Below are positions 26,781 to 36,653 of a stretch of 64,000 bases of DNA, one piece after another (position 1 is the stretch's first letter; every line of letters starts with the position of its first letter). The position numbers and the translations under genes are program-made. The notes under the pieces were generated by a model, which did not search any database, was not told where the DNA came from, and worked only from the letters and a program-made list of their open reading frames with translations. The stretch comes from Bacteroidia bacterium (GTDB lineage Bacteria; Bacteroidota; Bacteroidia; J057), in contig JAWPMV010000001.1 of assembly GCA_033391075.1 (NCBI GenBank), positions 6,696,001 through 6,760,000 on the forward strand. Direction: 5' to 3'.

Positions 26781-29700
26781 ATGGATTTGAAGAAATTGCC
26801 TTTCCTTCCACTGCATTATTTTTATGTGCTGTTTGAGAAATTCCAGAAAGGCCTTTTCCTGATCTTATTTACTTGCTTAGTCGGAGCCGGTTTATGGACT
26901 CTGGCAGGTTCGGTATGGCCGGAGTTCTTCTCATTGGAAGTACTTGAATTGGCAGAAAATGAGGTAGACAAAGTCCTGATACAGGAAGTTGAACATAACT
27001 ATCGTTCATTCGACCTTTCCCTCAATGCCTACAGAAGCTGGGTGAGTTTTTCTGCCGGACCTATTCTCCCCAAAGCAGGAATTGTTTATGCATTTACACT
27101 GCTCCAAATTCTGGCCTGGTCTGTTTTCCTTGCAACTGCATCTGAAATAAAATCTCGATGGGCGTATTTGTTCTATATTCTCTATGCTCTTTTCCTCTTT
27201 AGTTCAGATGTCTTTAGCTATATCATTTCGGATGAAAGCCTGCTGAGTGCAGTAGGGAATCTGGATTTCATAGCCAGAACGCTCAAGTTCTTGCTGGCGA
27301 TTCCTCCCATTATTCTTGCGCTCTGTTTTCAGATGGATATACTAAAATGGAAAAGGCCCTTGAGGTTATTCATGTTTCTCGCATGGAATCTCATACTTTT
27401 TGCCTTGCCGTTCGGCGAAGGGAATTGGCAAGCCTTGCATCAGGTCGCAGTAAATGGATATACCTACAATGTTGCCCTGGCTTTGCTCTTCTTTTTCTTT
27501 TTGGGAAAAGAGCCTACAAAAATACTGTTCGCCGCTGCGACTAACAGACCTATAAAAAGTGCTCGTTTGGATTATAGATTGATCCTGAGCTTCTGTATCA
27601 TCCTCTTGATAGTCGAATTCCTCTGGCTCTTTGAATATGTAAATTTTGGGTTCCTTTCTGATTATGAATTGGGATTCCGACCTATCTATTTGATTGTTCT
27701 TTCAGCTATCCTGATGGTATTTACTTCTCAGAACCATTATCATCAGGTGAAAGAAATTTTTGGTACCCAATCCAACTTCAGTTTCATCCTTTTGAGCTGG
27801 GCGTTGATTGTCATGAGTTTCATGGCTTATCAGTATTCTATGGGAGATCCTCTCATAAATTTCACCCTGGAAAGAGCTGCTGTAATCTTTTTTCTCAGTA
27901 TGGGTATCCTCCATACGATTTTTGTTTTTGCCAATCATCTTCCCCTTCTCAAAGGCAAGGTCAATCTTTATTATCTGATGGCTAATGGAAGAGGGAGATT
28001 TGAATTCTGGATCATCTGGACTGCCGGAATCGTTTCAATCATTACTGCAGGAGGATATGAAAATTGGAAAAGCTGGAATCTCTTCCAACACAGTTATTAC
28101 AATCAGGCCGGAGATCAGGCTTTGATAAATGGAGATGCAGATAGAGCTACAACTGCATATAATCTTGCCAGGGGAAATAGTGGGATTAGTCCCAAAGCCA
28201 ATTATAATCTGGCTTCTATTTTGGTTGCCAATCCTTATAAAGTCGCAGATGCAGTCAGGCACTACCAGGATGCCAGCCGGCTGATCGAATTTCCTTATGC
28301 ACGCATCAATGCTGCGGCTTTGCTGGCCTTAAACAATCAGCCAGAGGATGCACGTAAAGTATTGTCAACAGCTAGAGAAGTAAGTCCTTTCGTAGAAAAC
28401 AATCTGGGACTCATATTTTTGAAAGCGGGAGAAGTAGATTCAGCCATTGTACATTTCAAAAAAGCATTACTGGCCGATCCTGCTAATTCACCTATTTATA
28501 GCAATCTCTCCTTATTATATCTGGATCAGGGCTTCCTAACAGAATCGCAAGAATTTATGCGCTTCGCAAATGAGTCGGGTAAAAGCCAGGCAAGTAGAAG
28601 CAATCAACTCTTTCTACAACTCAAACATCCTGAACTATATTTTGAAACTCTTCCTGCCGATTCGGAGGATGACCTTTTCTTTCGCTACAATCAAATACTG
28701 ACGGGCCTGCAAAAGTCTGTCGACACCTTCAATACCCTAGAGATTCGATCTCTTTTGGAGGAAAGCGAAATGCAGTCTCCGGATATCCTGCTGCTCGATG
28801 GCATGCGCCTGTTTTACCAGGACTCTATCAAATATGCCATGACACGGACGGACTTCATCGACGAAGCCTACGAATCCTATGCAGCTGATGCAAATTATCT
28901 CATGGCTCTGGGTTTCTACCAAAAGGGAATCCCGGAAATGGCCTTGAAGTATTTCAATAAATCGGGAGCAGCAGGTAATGGAAAAGCCCTTTTGCATGCA
29001 GCTCAAATGGAAATTGAACTCGGCCAGCCAGATAGTGCCAATGCACATCTTTCTTTATTGAGTGTAAGCCAGGAAGAACTCTATGACGAAATAGCCAAAG
29101 AGCGAGCCATGCTACTTTTGCCCTATGTCCAAAATGACGTCTTCGTCTCAAAAATGGTCAATTTGGATGCCTTGAGTTTTAACGACAACATACTCTTGGG
29201 TATGTATTCGGATAGCCTCAATCAATACATCACAGCACTCAATGCCTTCAGAAAGGCCATAGAACAAGATAGTTCATCGACAGCTCCCTATCTGGAACTT
29301 GGAAAAATCTATAATAAATACAGTGACTCACTAGCTATCAGCAATCTTCAATACGGACTAACAGAAACGGGAAAAGCAGAAGATATTCCCTTACAGTTAG
29401 AACTGGCAAGAGCCTATTTGAAACAAGGACAGATGTCCCGGGCTGAAAAATTATTTCAAAAGATTGAGCCGAATGTTGTGTTGGAAACAGAAAAATTACG
29501 ATTTTCGGGAGAGTTGGCCCTTGCTAAAAAGGATACTGTAAAAGCGATTGAACATTATGCGTCGCTACACGGACATCAAGCCATGGATCAAGACGCGATC
29601 TTGCAACTTTGTAAGATCTTCAAGGAGCAAAAGAATTATGAGGCTGGAAACGCCTTAATTACCGAAGCCCTTGAAAGCAATACAGAAAATGCCGAATATT

Positions 29701-29855
29701 GGTATTACTATGCTGTCTTCTCCAAAGGCTGGAATCTGGCGGACGATGCTGGATACGGTGCCTTGAAGGCCATAGAATTAACGTATTTGTCCCAGAGAAA
29801 AAAGGAAATCGAAAGAGAGTTTTCTCAAGAAATACGTACCCTTAGTTCAGAATAA
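26781..29855 (+). CDS. Polytopic membrane protein with C-terminal TPR repeats
   Basis: 1024 residues. The first ~425 residues contain about eleven hydrophobic segments (for example GLFLILFTCLVGAGLWTLAG, LILSFCIILLIVEFLWLF, FEFWIIWTAGIVSIITAGG). The rest is helical repeat with tetratricopeptide units (SAIVHFKKALLADPANSPIY; KALEL-like spacing near TAYNLARGNSG and TAPYLELGKIYNKY). The family has no clear known role; a membrane-bound assembly or scaffolding function is plausible. The next gene, polyphosphate kinase, starts 3 bases after its stop, suggesting co-transcription with gatC and ppk1. Confidence 0.75.
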   Translation: MDLKKLPFLPLHYFYVLFEKFQKGLFLILFTCLVGAGLWTLAGSVWPEFFSLEVLELAENEVDKVLIQEVEHNYRSFDLSLNAYRSWVSFSAGPILPKAGIVYAFTLLQILAWSVFLATASEIKSRWAYLFYILYALFLFSSDVFSYIISDESLLSAVGNLDFIARTLKFLLAIPPIILALCFQMDILKWKRPLRLFMFLAWNLILFALPFGEGNWQALHQVAVNGYTYNVALALLFFFFLGKEPTKILFAAATNRPIKSARLDYRLILSFCIILLIVEFLWLFEYVNFGFLSDYELGFRPIYLIVLSAILMVFTSQNHYHQVKEIFGTQSNFSFILLSWALIVMSFMAYQYSMGDPLINFTLERAAVIFFLSMGILHTIFVFANHLPLLKGKVNLYYLMANGRGRFEFWIIWTAGIVSIITAGGYENWKSWNLFQHSYYNQAGDQALINGDADRATTAYNLARGNSGISPKANYNLASILVANPYKVADAVRHYQDASRLIEFPYARINAAALLALNNQPEDARKVLSTAREVSPFVENNLGLIFLKAGEVDSAIVHFKKALLADPANSPIYSNLSLLYLDQGFLTESQEFMRFANESGKSQASRSNQLFLQLKHPELYFETLPADSEDDLFFRYNQILTGLQKSVDTFNTLEIRSLLEESEMQSPDILLLDGMRLFYQDSIKYAMTRTDFIDEAYESYAADANYLMALGFYQKGIPEMALKYFNKSGAAGNGKALLHAAQMEIELGQPDSANAHLSLLSVSQEELYDEIAKERAMLLLPYVQNDVFVSKMVNLDALSFNDNILLGMYSDSLNQYITALNAFRKAIEQDSSSTAPYLELGKIYNKYSDSLAISNLQYGLTETGKAEDIPLQLELARAYLKQGQMSRAEKLFQKIEPNVVLETEKLRFSGELALAKKDTVKAIEHYASLHGHQAMDQDAILQLCKIFKEQKNYEAGNALITEALESNTENAEYWYYYAVFSKGWNLADDAGYGALKAIELTYLSQRKKEIEREFSQEIRTLSSE

Positions 29856-29858
29856 CGC

Positions 29859-31970
29859 ATGGACACTAGAAACACCGTTGCAGCAAAAGGTTCCAAGTTC
29901 TTTGATCGGGACCTGAGCTGGCTTTCCTTTAATTATCGGGTTTTACTGGAAGCTACTGACAAAAGTTTGCCCCTCTACGAGCGAATCAAATTCCTCGCTA
30001 TCTATTCTTCAAATCTGGATGAATTTTTTCGGGTGAGGGTCGCCTCTCTCAGAAGTTTATTGGGCGTGAAGAAGAAAAGCCTGGATTTAGTTGGCCTGGA
30101 GCCCGAAAAGCTTCTGGCCCAGATTTATGCAGAGGTAAATCGACAACAAGAAGAGTTTGGAGCCATTTTCCAACAAGACATACTTCCCGGCCTCAATAAA
30201 AATGACATTTACTTATTGCAGGATGGTCCCAAAGAGGATGTACACAAAGAATTTATAGAGAAATTCTTCGAGGAAGATGTATTTCCCTTTATCCATACAG
30301 AACTTTTGCGGAGAAAGAGGATCAAACATTTTCTCAGGGAAAATGCTTTGTACCTGGCCATCAAACTGTATAGCAACTCAAGGATAGCATTAAAGGAAGA
30401 AAAAGAGACGGGAAATACAGAAAGGCGTTCAAGAAGAGCTATAATTCAAATTCCGACCCATTATTTCCCTCGCTTTATAGAACTACCAGCAATCGGAAAG
30501 AAGCGTTATTATATGTTTCTGGATGATATCATTCGCTTCAATCTGGATAAAATCTTTCCAGGTTATGAAGTTGCAGGTGCTTATTCATTCAAGCAAAACA
30601 GAAATGCAGACTTACTGATTGATGATGAGTATGGGGGAAATTTGGTAGAAAAGATCAGAAAGAGCCTTAAGAGAAGACAAACGGGTGTGCCCGCACGTTT
30701 TCTCTATGATAGCGAAATGCCTAAAAACCTGCTGCGTTATCTGAGAGATACATTTAGCCTGGCAAAAGAGGATTTACTGGCTGGAGGAAAGTACCACAAC
30801 TTCTCTGATTTCTTCCGCTTTCCAAATCCACTAGCGCCCGAATTGGAAGGAAAAGCCTATCCACCTTTGCCACACCTGGAACTGGAATCCAAAACTTCAA
30901 TGTTGGATGCGATTTCGGAGAAAGACTACATGGTTCATTTTCCTTATCAGTCGTACGACTATGTCATTCGCTTCCTCACAGAAGCCGCCAATGACCCAAA
31001 TGTCGAAGCTATTCACGCTACTCAATATCGCGTAGCTGCCAATTCTGCTGTGGTAAATGCCATGATCCTGGCCGCGCAAAATGGGAAGAAGGTCTCTGTA
31101 TTCGTAGAACTAAAAGCTCGATTTGACGAAGCTCTGAACCTTCACTCAGCAGAGGAAATGGAACGGGCAGGAGTAAAAATCATTTATAGTTTCCCCGGAC
31201 TCAAAGTACATGCAAAAACGGCTTTGGTCTTGAGAAAAGAAGGTAAGGATACCAAAGGCTATGCTTTCCTCAGTACAGGTAACTTCAATGAAAAGACCGC
31301 AAAGATCTATGCAGATCATGGATTCTTTTCTTCTGATGATGAAATCATTAACGACCTGAAAGGAGTTTTTGAACATCTGGAAGGAGGAGGGAAATCCAAG
31401 CCCAATTTCAAGCAGCTCCTCGTCGCTCAATTCAATATGCGACCGGACTTGGAAAAGCTCATCGATCGGGAAATAGAGCATGCAAAGGCTGGCAGAAAGG
31501 CCAAGGTCCTTGTAAAACTCAATAATCTTGAGGACAAAAAAATGATCCGCAAGCTCTATGAAGCCAGTAATGCCGGAGTCAAAATCACAATGATTATTAG
31601 AGGAATTTGTTGTTTGCGGCCTGGAATACCCGGATTGAGTGAGAACATTAAGATCACGCGCTTGGTGGATCAATTCCTCGAACATGCTCGTGTTTTTATT
31701 TTCCACAATCAGGGAGAAGATGCCCTGTATATGGGATCTGCGGATTGGATGAAACGAAATCTAAGCAGAAGGATAGAAGTTGTTTTTCCTATCAAAGATA
31801 AAAACCTGAAAAATGAGGTAATCAAAATCATTGACCTTCAACTGGCCGATAATGTGAAAGCTGTTAGCCTGGATAAAGACATGATCAATACCTCCATCAA
31901 AAATGATAAATCCAGTGTTCGAGCTCAAATAGATGCTTATGAACTGATCAAGGCAGGTAAGCTGATCTAA
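29859..31970 (+). CDS. ppk1: Polyphosphate kinase 1
   Basis: 703 residues, typical of PPK1. The N-terminal FFDRDLSWLSFNYRVL motif binds substrate; the two phospholipase-D-like catalytic halves carry H451 (LKVHAKTALV, the autophosphorylated histidine) and H609 (QFLEHARVFIF), followed by SADWMKRN. The enzyme reversibly moves the terminal phosphate of ATP to polyphosphate. It is the last gene of the gatC-TPR-ppk1 run and is followed by a strong terminator. Confidence 0.95.
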   Translation: MDTRNTVAAKGSKFFDRDLSWLSFNYRVLLEATDKSLPLYERIKFLAIYSSNLDEFFRVRVASLRSLLGVKKKSLDLVGLEPEKLLAQIYAEVNRQQEEFGAIFQQDILPGLNKNDIYLLQDGPKEDVHKEFIEKFFEEDVFPFIHTELLRRKRIKHFLRENALYLAIKLYSNSRIALKEEKETGNTERRSRRAIIQIPTHYFPRFIELPAIGKKRYYMFLDDIIRFNLDKIFPGYEVAGAYSFKQNRNADLLIDDEYGGNLVEKIRKSLKRRQTGVPARFLYDSEMPKNLLRYLRDTFSLAKEDLLAGGKYHNFSDFFRFPNPLAPELEGKAYPPLPHLELESKTSMLDAISEKDYMVHFPYQSYDYVIRFLTEAANDPNVEAIHATQYRVAANSAVVNAMILAAQNGKKVSVFVELKARFDEALNLHSAEEMERAGVKIIYSFPGLKVHAKTALVLRKEGKDTKGYAFLSTGNFNEKTAKIYADHGFFSSDDEIINDLKGVFEHLEGGGKSKPNFKQLLVAQFNMRPDLEKLIDREIEHAKAGRKAKVLVKLNNLEDKKMIRKLYEASNAGVKITMIIRGICCLRPGIPGLSENIKITRLVDQFLEHARVFIFHNQGEDALYMGSADWMKRNLSRRIEVVFPIKDKNLKNEVIKIIDLQLADNVKAVSLDKDMINTSIKNDKSSVRAQIDAYELIKAGKLI

Positions 31971-31990
31971 GATCAGGACGAAAATATATC

Positions 31991-32029
31991 AAAGGCGAAG
32001 CTGAATTTTATTTAGCTTCGCCTTTCGAT
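31991..32029 (+). terminator. Rho-independent terminator after ppk1
   Basis: A 12-bp perfect stem AAAGGCGAAGCT/AGCTTCGCCTTT with an 11-base loop, followed by CGATTTT. It marks the boundary between the ppk1 unit and the psuG/type III PKS run. Confidence 0.8.
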
Positions 32030-32048
32030 TTTACTCAATTTATAGCTT

Positions 32049-32978
32049 ATGAACTCCTTTGTCGATTTTTCTCCGGAAGTAAAGGATGCCCTGGCAACAG
32101 GTAAAGCCCTGGTTGCACTTGAATCAACCATCATTGCTCACGGCATGCCCTATCCGGAAAACAAAAAGACAGCCCTGAATCTTGAAGCAATCATTCGTTC
32201 CAAAGGAGCCATTCCGGCTACGATGGCTATACTGGGAGGCAGGATAAAGGTAGGATTGACCGGAGAAGAACTCGAGTACCTTGCTACTGCTCCTGATGTA
32301 GTAAAAGCGAGCCGAAGAGATATTTCCTACCTCATTTCCCAAAAAAAAGATGCGGCCACTACTGTAGCTGCTACGATGATCTGCGCAAAATTGGCCGGAA
32401 TCAAAATCTTTGCCACAGGTGGAGTAGGGGGCGTACATAGAAAAGCTCAGGAGAGCTTCGATATATCAGCTGATTTGCAGGAATTGGCTCAAACACAAGT
32501 AGCAGTCGTTTCTGCAGGCGTGAAATCAATTCTGGATATTCCCCTGACGCTCGAATATCTGGAAACCTATGGAGTGCCTGTCATTGGAGTAGGGACAGAA
32601 GAATTTCCGGCCTTTTATACCCGAGAAAGTGGATCGAAATGTCCCCTTCGGCTTGAAAGCTCTGCTGAGATTGCGCATCTGCTTCATACACAATGGGCAT
32701 TAGGCTTCAAAAATGGCGCTTTGATCGCCAATCCTATTCCCACAGAATACTCTATGGATAAAGGAAAAATAGATCAGGTCATCGAACAGGCGATAGAAGA
32801 AGCAGAAGCCGCAAATATCGCAGGAAAAGAACTCACCCCTTTCCTCCTCAACAGAATTAAAGAACTCACTGAGGGAAATAGTCTCTTTTCCAATATCCAA
32901 CTCGTCCAAAATAATGCAGCCGTAGCCGGAGAAATTGCCGTAGAACTCAATCAACTGGAAAAACAAAATCGCAGTTAA
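32049..32978 (+). CDS. psuG: Pseudouridine-5'-phosphate glycosidase
   Basis: 309 residues, the normal size, with family signatures ALESTIIAHGMPYPEN near residue 25, the ATTVAATMICAKLAGI stretch, FATGGVGGVHRKAQ and IANPIPTEYSMDKG. The enzyme splits pseudouridine 5'-phosphate into uracil and ribose 5-phosphate. The partner kinase PsuK is not adjacent. It is the first gene after the ppk1 terminator and is followed 14 bases later by the FAD oxidoreductase of the polyketide cluster, so it may lead that transcript without being functionally part of it. Confidence 0.92.
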   Translation: MNSFVDFSPEVKDALATGKALVALESTIIAHGMPYPENKKTALNLEAIIRSKGAIPATMAILGGRIKVGLTGEELEYLATAPDVVKASRRDISYLISQKKDAATTVAATMICAKLAGIKIFATGGVGGVHRKAQESFDISADLQELAQTQVAVVSAGVKSILDIPLTLEYLETYGVPVIGVGTEEFPAFYTRESGSKCPLRLESSAEIAHLLHTQWALGFKNGALIANPIPTEYSMDKGKIDQVIEQAIEEAEAANIAGKELTPFLLNRIKELTEGNSLFSNIQLVQNNAAVAGEIAVELNQLEKQNRS

Positions 32979-32992
32979 GCGATTCTTTGTAT

Positions 32993-34126
32993 ATGAAAGA
33001 GGCCGATGTCATAGTTATTGGAGGAGGATTAGGCGGCTGGTGTAGTGCCATTCATTTGAGAAAGGCAGGCCTAAAGGTCATGCTCATCGAAAAACGTCAA
33101 TATCCCTTTCACAAATTCTGTGGAGAATATTTATCTGCCGAAGTCGAGCCCTATTTGTCCAGTCTGGGTCTTTCGCTTGAAAAATCAGGAGCAAATCGGA
33201 TCAGAAAATTTAAGTTAAGTTCGCATACTGGAAAGTATGTTACTTCTAAACTAAGCATTGGAGGATTTGGGATTCGCAGATATACACTTGATTATCAATT
33301 AGCTATACTTGGTCAAAAAGAAGGCATCAAACTCATCGAAGGCAAAGAAGTACGAAAAATTCAATTTGAATCAGGATATCACAAACTCATATGCAAAGAT
33401 AAATCAAGCTATCGTGCAGAGCTCATCATTGGAGCCTATGGTAAAAGAACGGGCCTGGACAAAGAGCTGAAGCGGGATTTTTTAGGAAGTAGTTCCAGTT
33501 ATATCGGAGTAAAACAGTATTTCGATTATGATTATCCAGCTGCTGAGGTTTCTCTCCATAATTTTGAAGGAGGATATTGTGGAATGGCCCGCATGGAAGA
33601 CGGGAGCTTAAATCTTTGTTATCTCAGTAAAAAAGAAATCCTAAATAAATATGGAGGCATTGATGAGTTGGAATCAAAGGTCTTAAGTAAAAATCCCTTT
33701 ATAAAAGAAGTATTCCACTCATCGCGCAAACTCCTGGACAAGCCCATAGTTATATCCAATATATATTTTGAGGAAAAGAACTTGGTGGAAAATCACGTCC
33801 TCATGTGTGGAGATGCAGCAGGAATGATATTTCCCCTGGCAGGAAATGGAATGGCAATGAGCATACACGCTGCTAAAATCCTTGCTGAGCAAATTGTGTT
33901 GTTTAAGCAAGGGAAATTGAGTCGAACGGAATTGGAAAATAGCTATCAAAAAGAATGGAATGACAAGTTTGCCTCGCGCTTATCCTGGGGACGCAACTTT
34001 CAGCCATTTATGGGAAGTAACCGACTTTCCTCATTCGCAGTTTCCAGTCTAAAACTGCTGCCTCCTTTGCTTCCTGCTATCATCAAGCGAACACACGGAC
34101 ATTATCTCGATGCCTACACTCAATAA
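32993..34126 (+). CDS. FAD-dependent oxidoreductase of the type III PKS cluster
   Basis: 377 residues from the ATG at 32993 (an upstream TTG is less likely). It has the Rossmann loop VIGGGLGGWCSAIHLRKAG near residues 7-24 and the second FAD motif CGDAAGMIFPLAGNGMAMS, as in the geranylgeranyl-reductase/para-hydroxybenzoate-hydroxylase group. In the Streptomyces srs phenolic-lipid pathway an FAD hydroxylase oxidises the resorcinol ring to a quinone; the same role is inferred here. An alternative is reduction or desaturation of the alkyl chain. The stop overlaps the start of methyltransferase 1 by 17 bases. Confidence 0.8.
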   Translation: MKEADVIVIGGGLGGWCSAIHLRKAGLKVMLIEKRQYPFHKFCGEYLSAEVEPYLSSLGLSLEKSGANRIRKFKLSSHTGKYVTSKLSIGGFGIRRYTLDYQLAILGQKEGIKLIEGKEVRKIQFESGYHKLICKDKSSYRAELIIGAYGKRTGLDKELKRDFLGSSSSYIGVKQYFDYDYPAAEVSLHNFEGGYCGMARMEDGSLNLCYLSKKEILNKYGGIDELESKVLSKNPFIKEVFHSSRKLLDKPIVISNIYFEEKNLVENHVLMCGDAAGMIFPLAGNGMAMSIHAAKILAEQIVLFKQGKLSRTELENSYQKEWNDKFASRLSWGRNFQPFMGSNRLSSFAVSSLKLLPPLLPAIIKRTHGHYLDAYTQ

Positions 34127-34823
34127 AAGATCAAAAAAACAGGAAGCTTTGGATAATCTGAATCTTTCTGGCAAGAAGCTGGAGCAAACGCTCAGACAAT
34201 TGGCCTTTATCAACAAAAGTCTGGGCAATACCTCTTCCCTGATTGGGGAAGTATTGAAAGTAGCTGAAGAACATCAACTAAAAGAAATCAAAGTCATTGA
34301 CCTGGGATGCGGAGGAGGAGATGTATTGACTGTATTGGCAAAAAAACTAAAAAGAAAAGGAATCACATACTCATTGGTAGGGATTGATGGAAATATGCAT
34401 GCTTTGGAACATGCAAAGAAAGCAAGTCAGGACATTTCTTCTCTAAGCTTCAAACAAGCTGATATACTGGCAAAGGACTTCGAACTAGATACCTGCGATA
34501 TTTTGATTAGTAGTCATTTTATGTATCATTTCGAAGAAGAGGCCCTCATCCAATTTCTACGAAAACACATAACTTCTGTCAAATACAGCATCCTCATCAG
34601 CGAACTTGAGCGGAGCAAATGGTCTTTTCTACTTTTCCGTATATTTTCACCCCTCTTTGGTTTTAACCAATTGGTTAAAACTGATGGCTTGACTGCAATC
34701 CAAAGAGCCTATAAGAGATCGGAAATCAAACAACTCCTCTCCATTTTTGGTCAGGGAACTGTTCAAATCATTCCCAAATTTTTCTTCCGAATGATTATCA
34801 AAATCAATCCTCAAGGCCTATGA
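34110..34823 (+). CDS. SAM-dependent methyltransferase 1 of the PKS cluster
   Basis: 237 residues of class I methyltransferase fold with motif I IDLGCGGGDVLTVLAKK (about 62-78), the acidic SAM ribose contact GIDGNMHALE and post-I/IV segment ADILAKDFELDTCDILISS. The N-terminal segment LSGKKLEQTLRQLAFINKSLG is shared with the next gene (MEGNLLEKTLDQLAWISVWLG), so they are paralogues. It probably O- or C-methylates the polyketide ring. It overlaps the upstream gene by 17 bases and the downstream methyltransferase by 4. Confidence 0.82.
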   Translation: MPTLNKRSKKQEALDNLNLSGKKLEQTLRQLAFINKSLGNTSSLIGEVLKVAEEHQLKEIKVIDLGCGGGDVLTVLAKKLKRKGITYSLVGIDGNMHALEHAKKASQDISSLSFKQADILAKDFELDTCDILISSHFMYHFEEEALIQFLRKHITSVKYSILISELERSKWSFLLFRIFSPLFGFNQLVKTDGLTAIQRAYKRSEIKQLLSIFGQGTVQIIPKFFFRMIIKINPQGL

Positions 34824-35536
34824 TCTTTTCGCAGTTTGCCACCCGAAGTAGAGAGCAAGAGATCATGGATGACCTTGAAATGGAAGGAAATCTTCTGGAG
34901 AAGACCCTCGACCAACTCGCCTGGATCAGTGTCTGGTTAGGAGGAAATAACATCACCTGGACAGGCCTGAAGAAAATAGTCTCTAAGTTTCCCCAAGCTA
35001 AAATCAACTTACTTGACCTGGGAACAGGTGGGGGAGATGCCTTGAGATATTTGGCTAAAAAAAGTCGGAATTCCAGACAGGAATTTTCTTTCCTTGGATG
35101 GGATGCAAATCAGGCAACACTCGCCTATGCGACCAAAATGTCAAAAGCATATTGTAATATTGCCTATCAAAAAGTCAATATACTTGATCCTGATACGACT
35201 TATCAGGGAATAGATATTGTAACTTGTGCGCTCTTTCTGCATCATTTTTCAGATGAGGAAATTATAGCGCTTATCAGCCAATTGAAATCAGATGGTGTTC
35301 AATACCTCATCATCAATGATCTCCAAAGACACTGGCTTCCCTACATTCTGTTTATGTTGGTGAGTAAAGTCTTGAGATTTAGTAAAATGGCGCATCATGA
35401 TGGTTTGCTTTCCATAAGGAAAGGATTTAAAAAACAGGAATTACAAGATCTATTGAAAGAGTCTCAATCTGAAGTGACATACATCGGATGGAAATGGGCA
35501 TTCCGCTACTTAATCGTTGCAAAACTCACTCCCTGA
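34820..35536 (+). CDS. SAM-dependent methyltransferase 2 of the PKS cluster
   Basis: 238 residues, paralogous to the preceding gene over its length, with motif I LDLGTGGGDALRYLAKKS, GWDANQATLAYA, and CALFLHHFSDEEI. The tryptophan-rich N-terminus (LAWISVWLG) and C-terminus (GWKWAFRYLIVA) suggest a hydrophobic or membrane-bound substrate, fitting a lipid with a phenolic head group; that is inference. Translation is coupled to methyltransferase 1 through an ATGA overlap. The PKS gene follows after 61 bases. Confidence 0.82.
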   Translation: MIFSQFATRSREQEIMDDLEMEGNLLEKTLDQLAWISVWLGGNNITWTGLKKIVSKFPQAKINLLDLGTGGGDALRYLAKKSRNSRQEFSFLGWDANQATLAYATKMSKAYCNIAYQKVNILDPDTTYQGIDIVTCALFLHHFSDEEIIALISQLKSDGVQYLIINDLQRHWLPYILFMLVSKVLRFSKMAHHDGLLSIRKGFKKQELQDLLKESQSEVTYIGWKWAFRYLIVAKLTP

Positions 35537-35597
35537 TTAGCCTTACAACAGATTTACCTAAAAATATTTTTAGACGTCTATAAATTTTACCTCATAC

Positions 35598-36653
35598 ATG
35601 AGTTCTGCCAAAATACTCGCAACTGCCATTGAACTTCCTGCTTATAGCAAGACTACCGAGGAGATTCTGGAAGATATGTCCCAACATCTGGAGGGACATG
35701 ACGAGAGATTTAAACGGAAAGTCTTGCGAATCTTTAAGTATGCTGAAGTAGATCGCAGGTATTCTATCATGCCAGCAGATCGGGTTTTGGCACCTCTGAG
35801 TTTTGAGGAAAAGAATGATCTGTATATAAAATCCGTCATTGATCTTTCGGAGAAAGTATTGGTCAAAGCCCTCAAAAATGCAGAGATGAATCCCGATGAG
35901 ATCGATTATATCATTACCGTCAGCTGTACAGGATTTATGATCCCTTCAGTAGATGCCTTTCTGATCAATCGATTGAGGATGCGACAAGATGTGGTCCGAC
36001 TACCCGTAACGGAAATGGGATGTGCAGCAGGGATTTCCGGCCTCATTTACGCCAATAATTTCCTCAAAGCACATCCGGACAAAAGAGTAGCCCTGATTGC
36101 TGTAGAATCTCCCATGAGTACTTTCCAATGGAATGATTTCTCCATGGTCAATATGGTGAGCGCAGCAATTTTCGGAGATGGAGCTGCCTGCGCGATATTA
36201 GGTCCGAGTGATAAAGCAGCTCCCAGCATTGTCGATACTGAGATGTTTCATTTCTATGATGAAATCGGAATGATGGGATACAATGTGCGGAATTCCGGTT
36301 TTCAAATGGTACTTGATCCACAGGTTCCTCAGAAAATCGAAGAGAATTTCGATCAGATTATCCACCCCTTTCTCCAAAAAAACCATAGCAATATCCAAGA
36401 GATCGATCACCTCATCTTCCATCCGGGAGGTAAAAAGATTGTGAAAATGGTAGAAGGTCTTTTTGGCCAAATGGGAAAAAATATCGATGCAACTAAAAAG
36501 GTATTGAGAGAATATGGAAATATGTCCAGTGCTACTGTACTTTATGTTTTGGACGAAATCCTAAAAAAGCCTATCTCTGTGGGAGAGAAAGGTCTGATGT
36601 TAAGTTTTGGACCGGGCTTCTCTGCACAAAGAGTATTACTAGAATGGAAATAA
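35598..36653 (+). CDS. Type III polyketide synthase (chalcone/stilbene synthase family)
   Basis: 351 residues with the complete catalytic triad: C142 in TEMGCAAGISGL, H275 in HLIFHPGGKK and N308 in REYGNMSSAT; the FGPGFS loop of the family is near 337-342. Such homodimers load an acyl starter, extend it with malonyl units and cyclise the chain. Bacterial relatives (ArsB/ArsC, SrsA, BpsA) use long acyl starters to make alkylresorcinols or alkylpyrones; the fatty-acid genes beside it suggest the same here. The SDR gene begins within its last codons (10-base overlap). Product class is inferred. Confidence 0.9.
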   Translation: MSSAKILATAIELPAYSKTTEEILEDMSQHLEGHDERFKRKVLRIFKYAEVDRRYSIMPADRVLAPLSFEEKNDLYIKSVIDLSEKVLVKALKNAEMNPDEIDYIITVSCTGFMIPSVDAFLINRLRMRQDVVRLPVTEMGCAAGISGLIYANNFLKAHPDKRVALIAVESPMSTFQWNDFSMVNMVSAAIFGDGAACAILGPSDKAAPSIVDTEMFHFYDEIGMMGYNVRNSGFQMVLDPQVPQKIEENFDQIIHPFLQKNHSNIQEIDHLIFHPGGKKIVKMVEGLFGQMGKNIDATKKVLREYGNMSSATVLYVLDEILKKPISVGEKGLMLSFGPGFSAQRVLLEWK

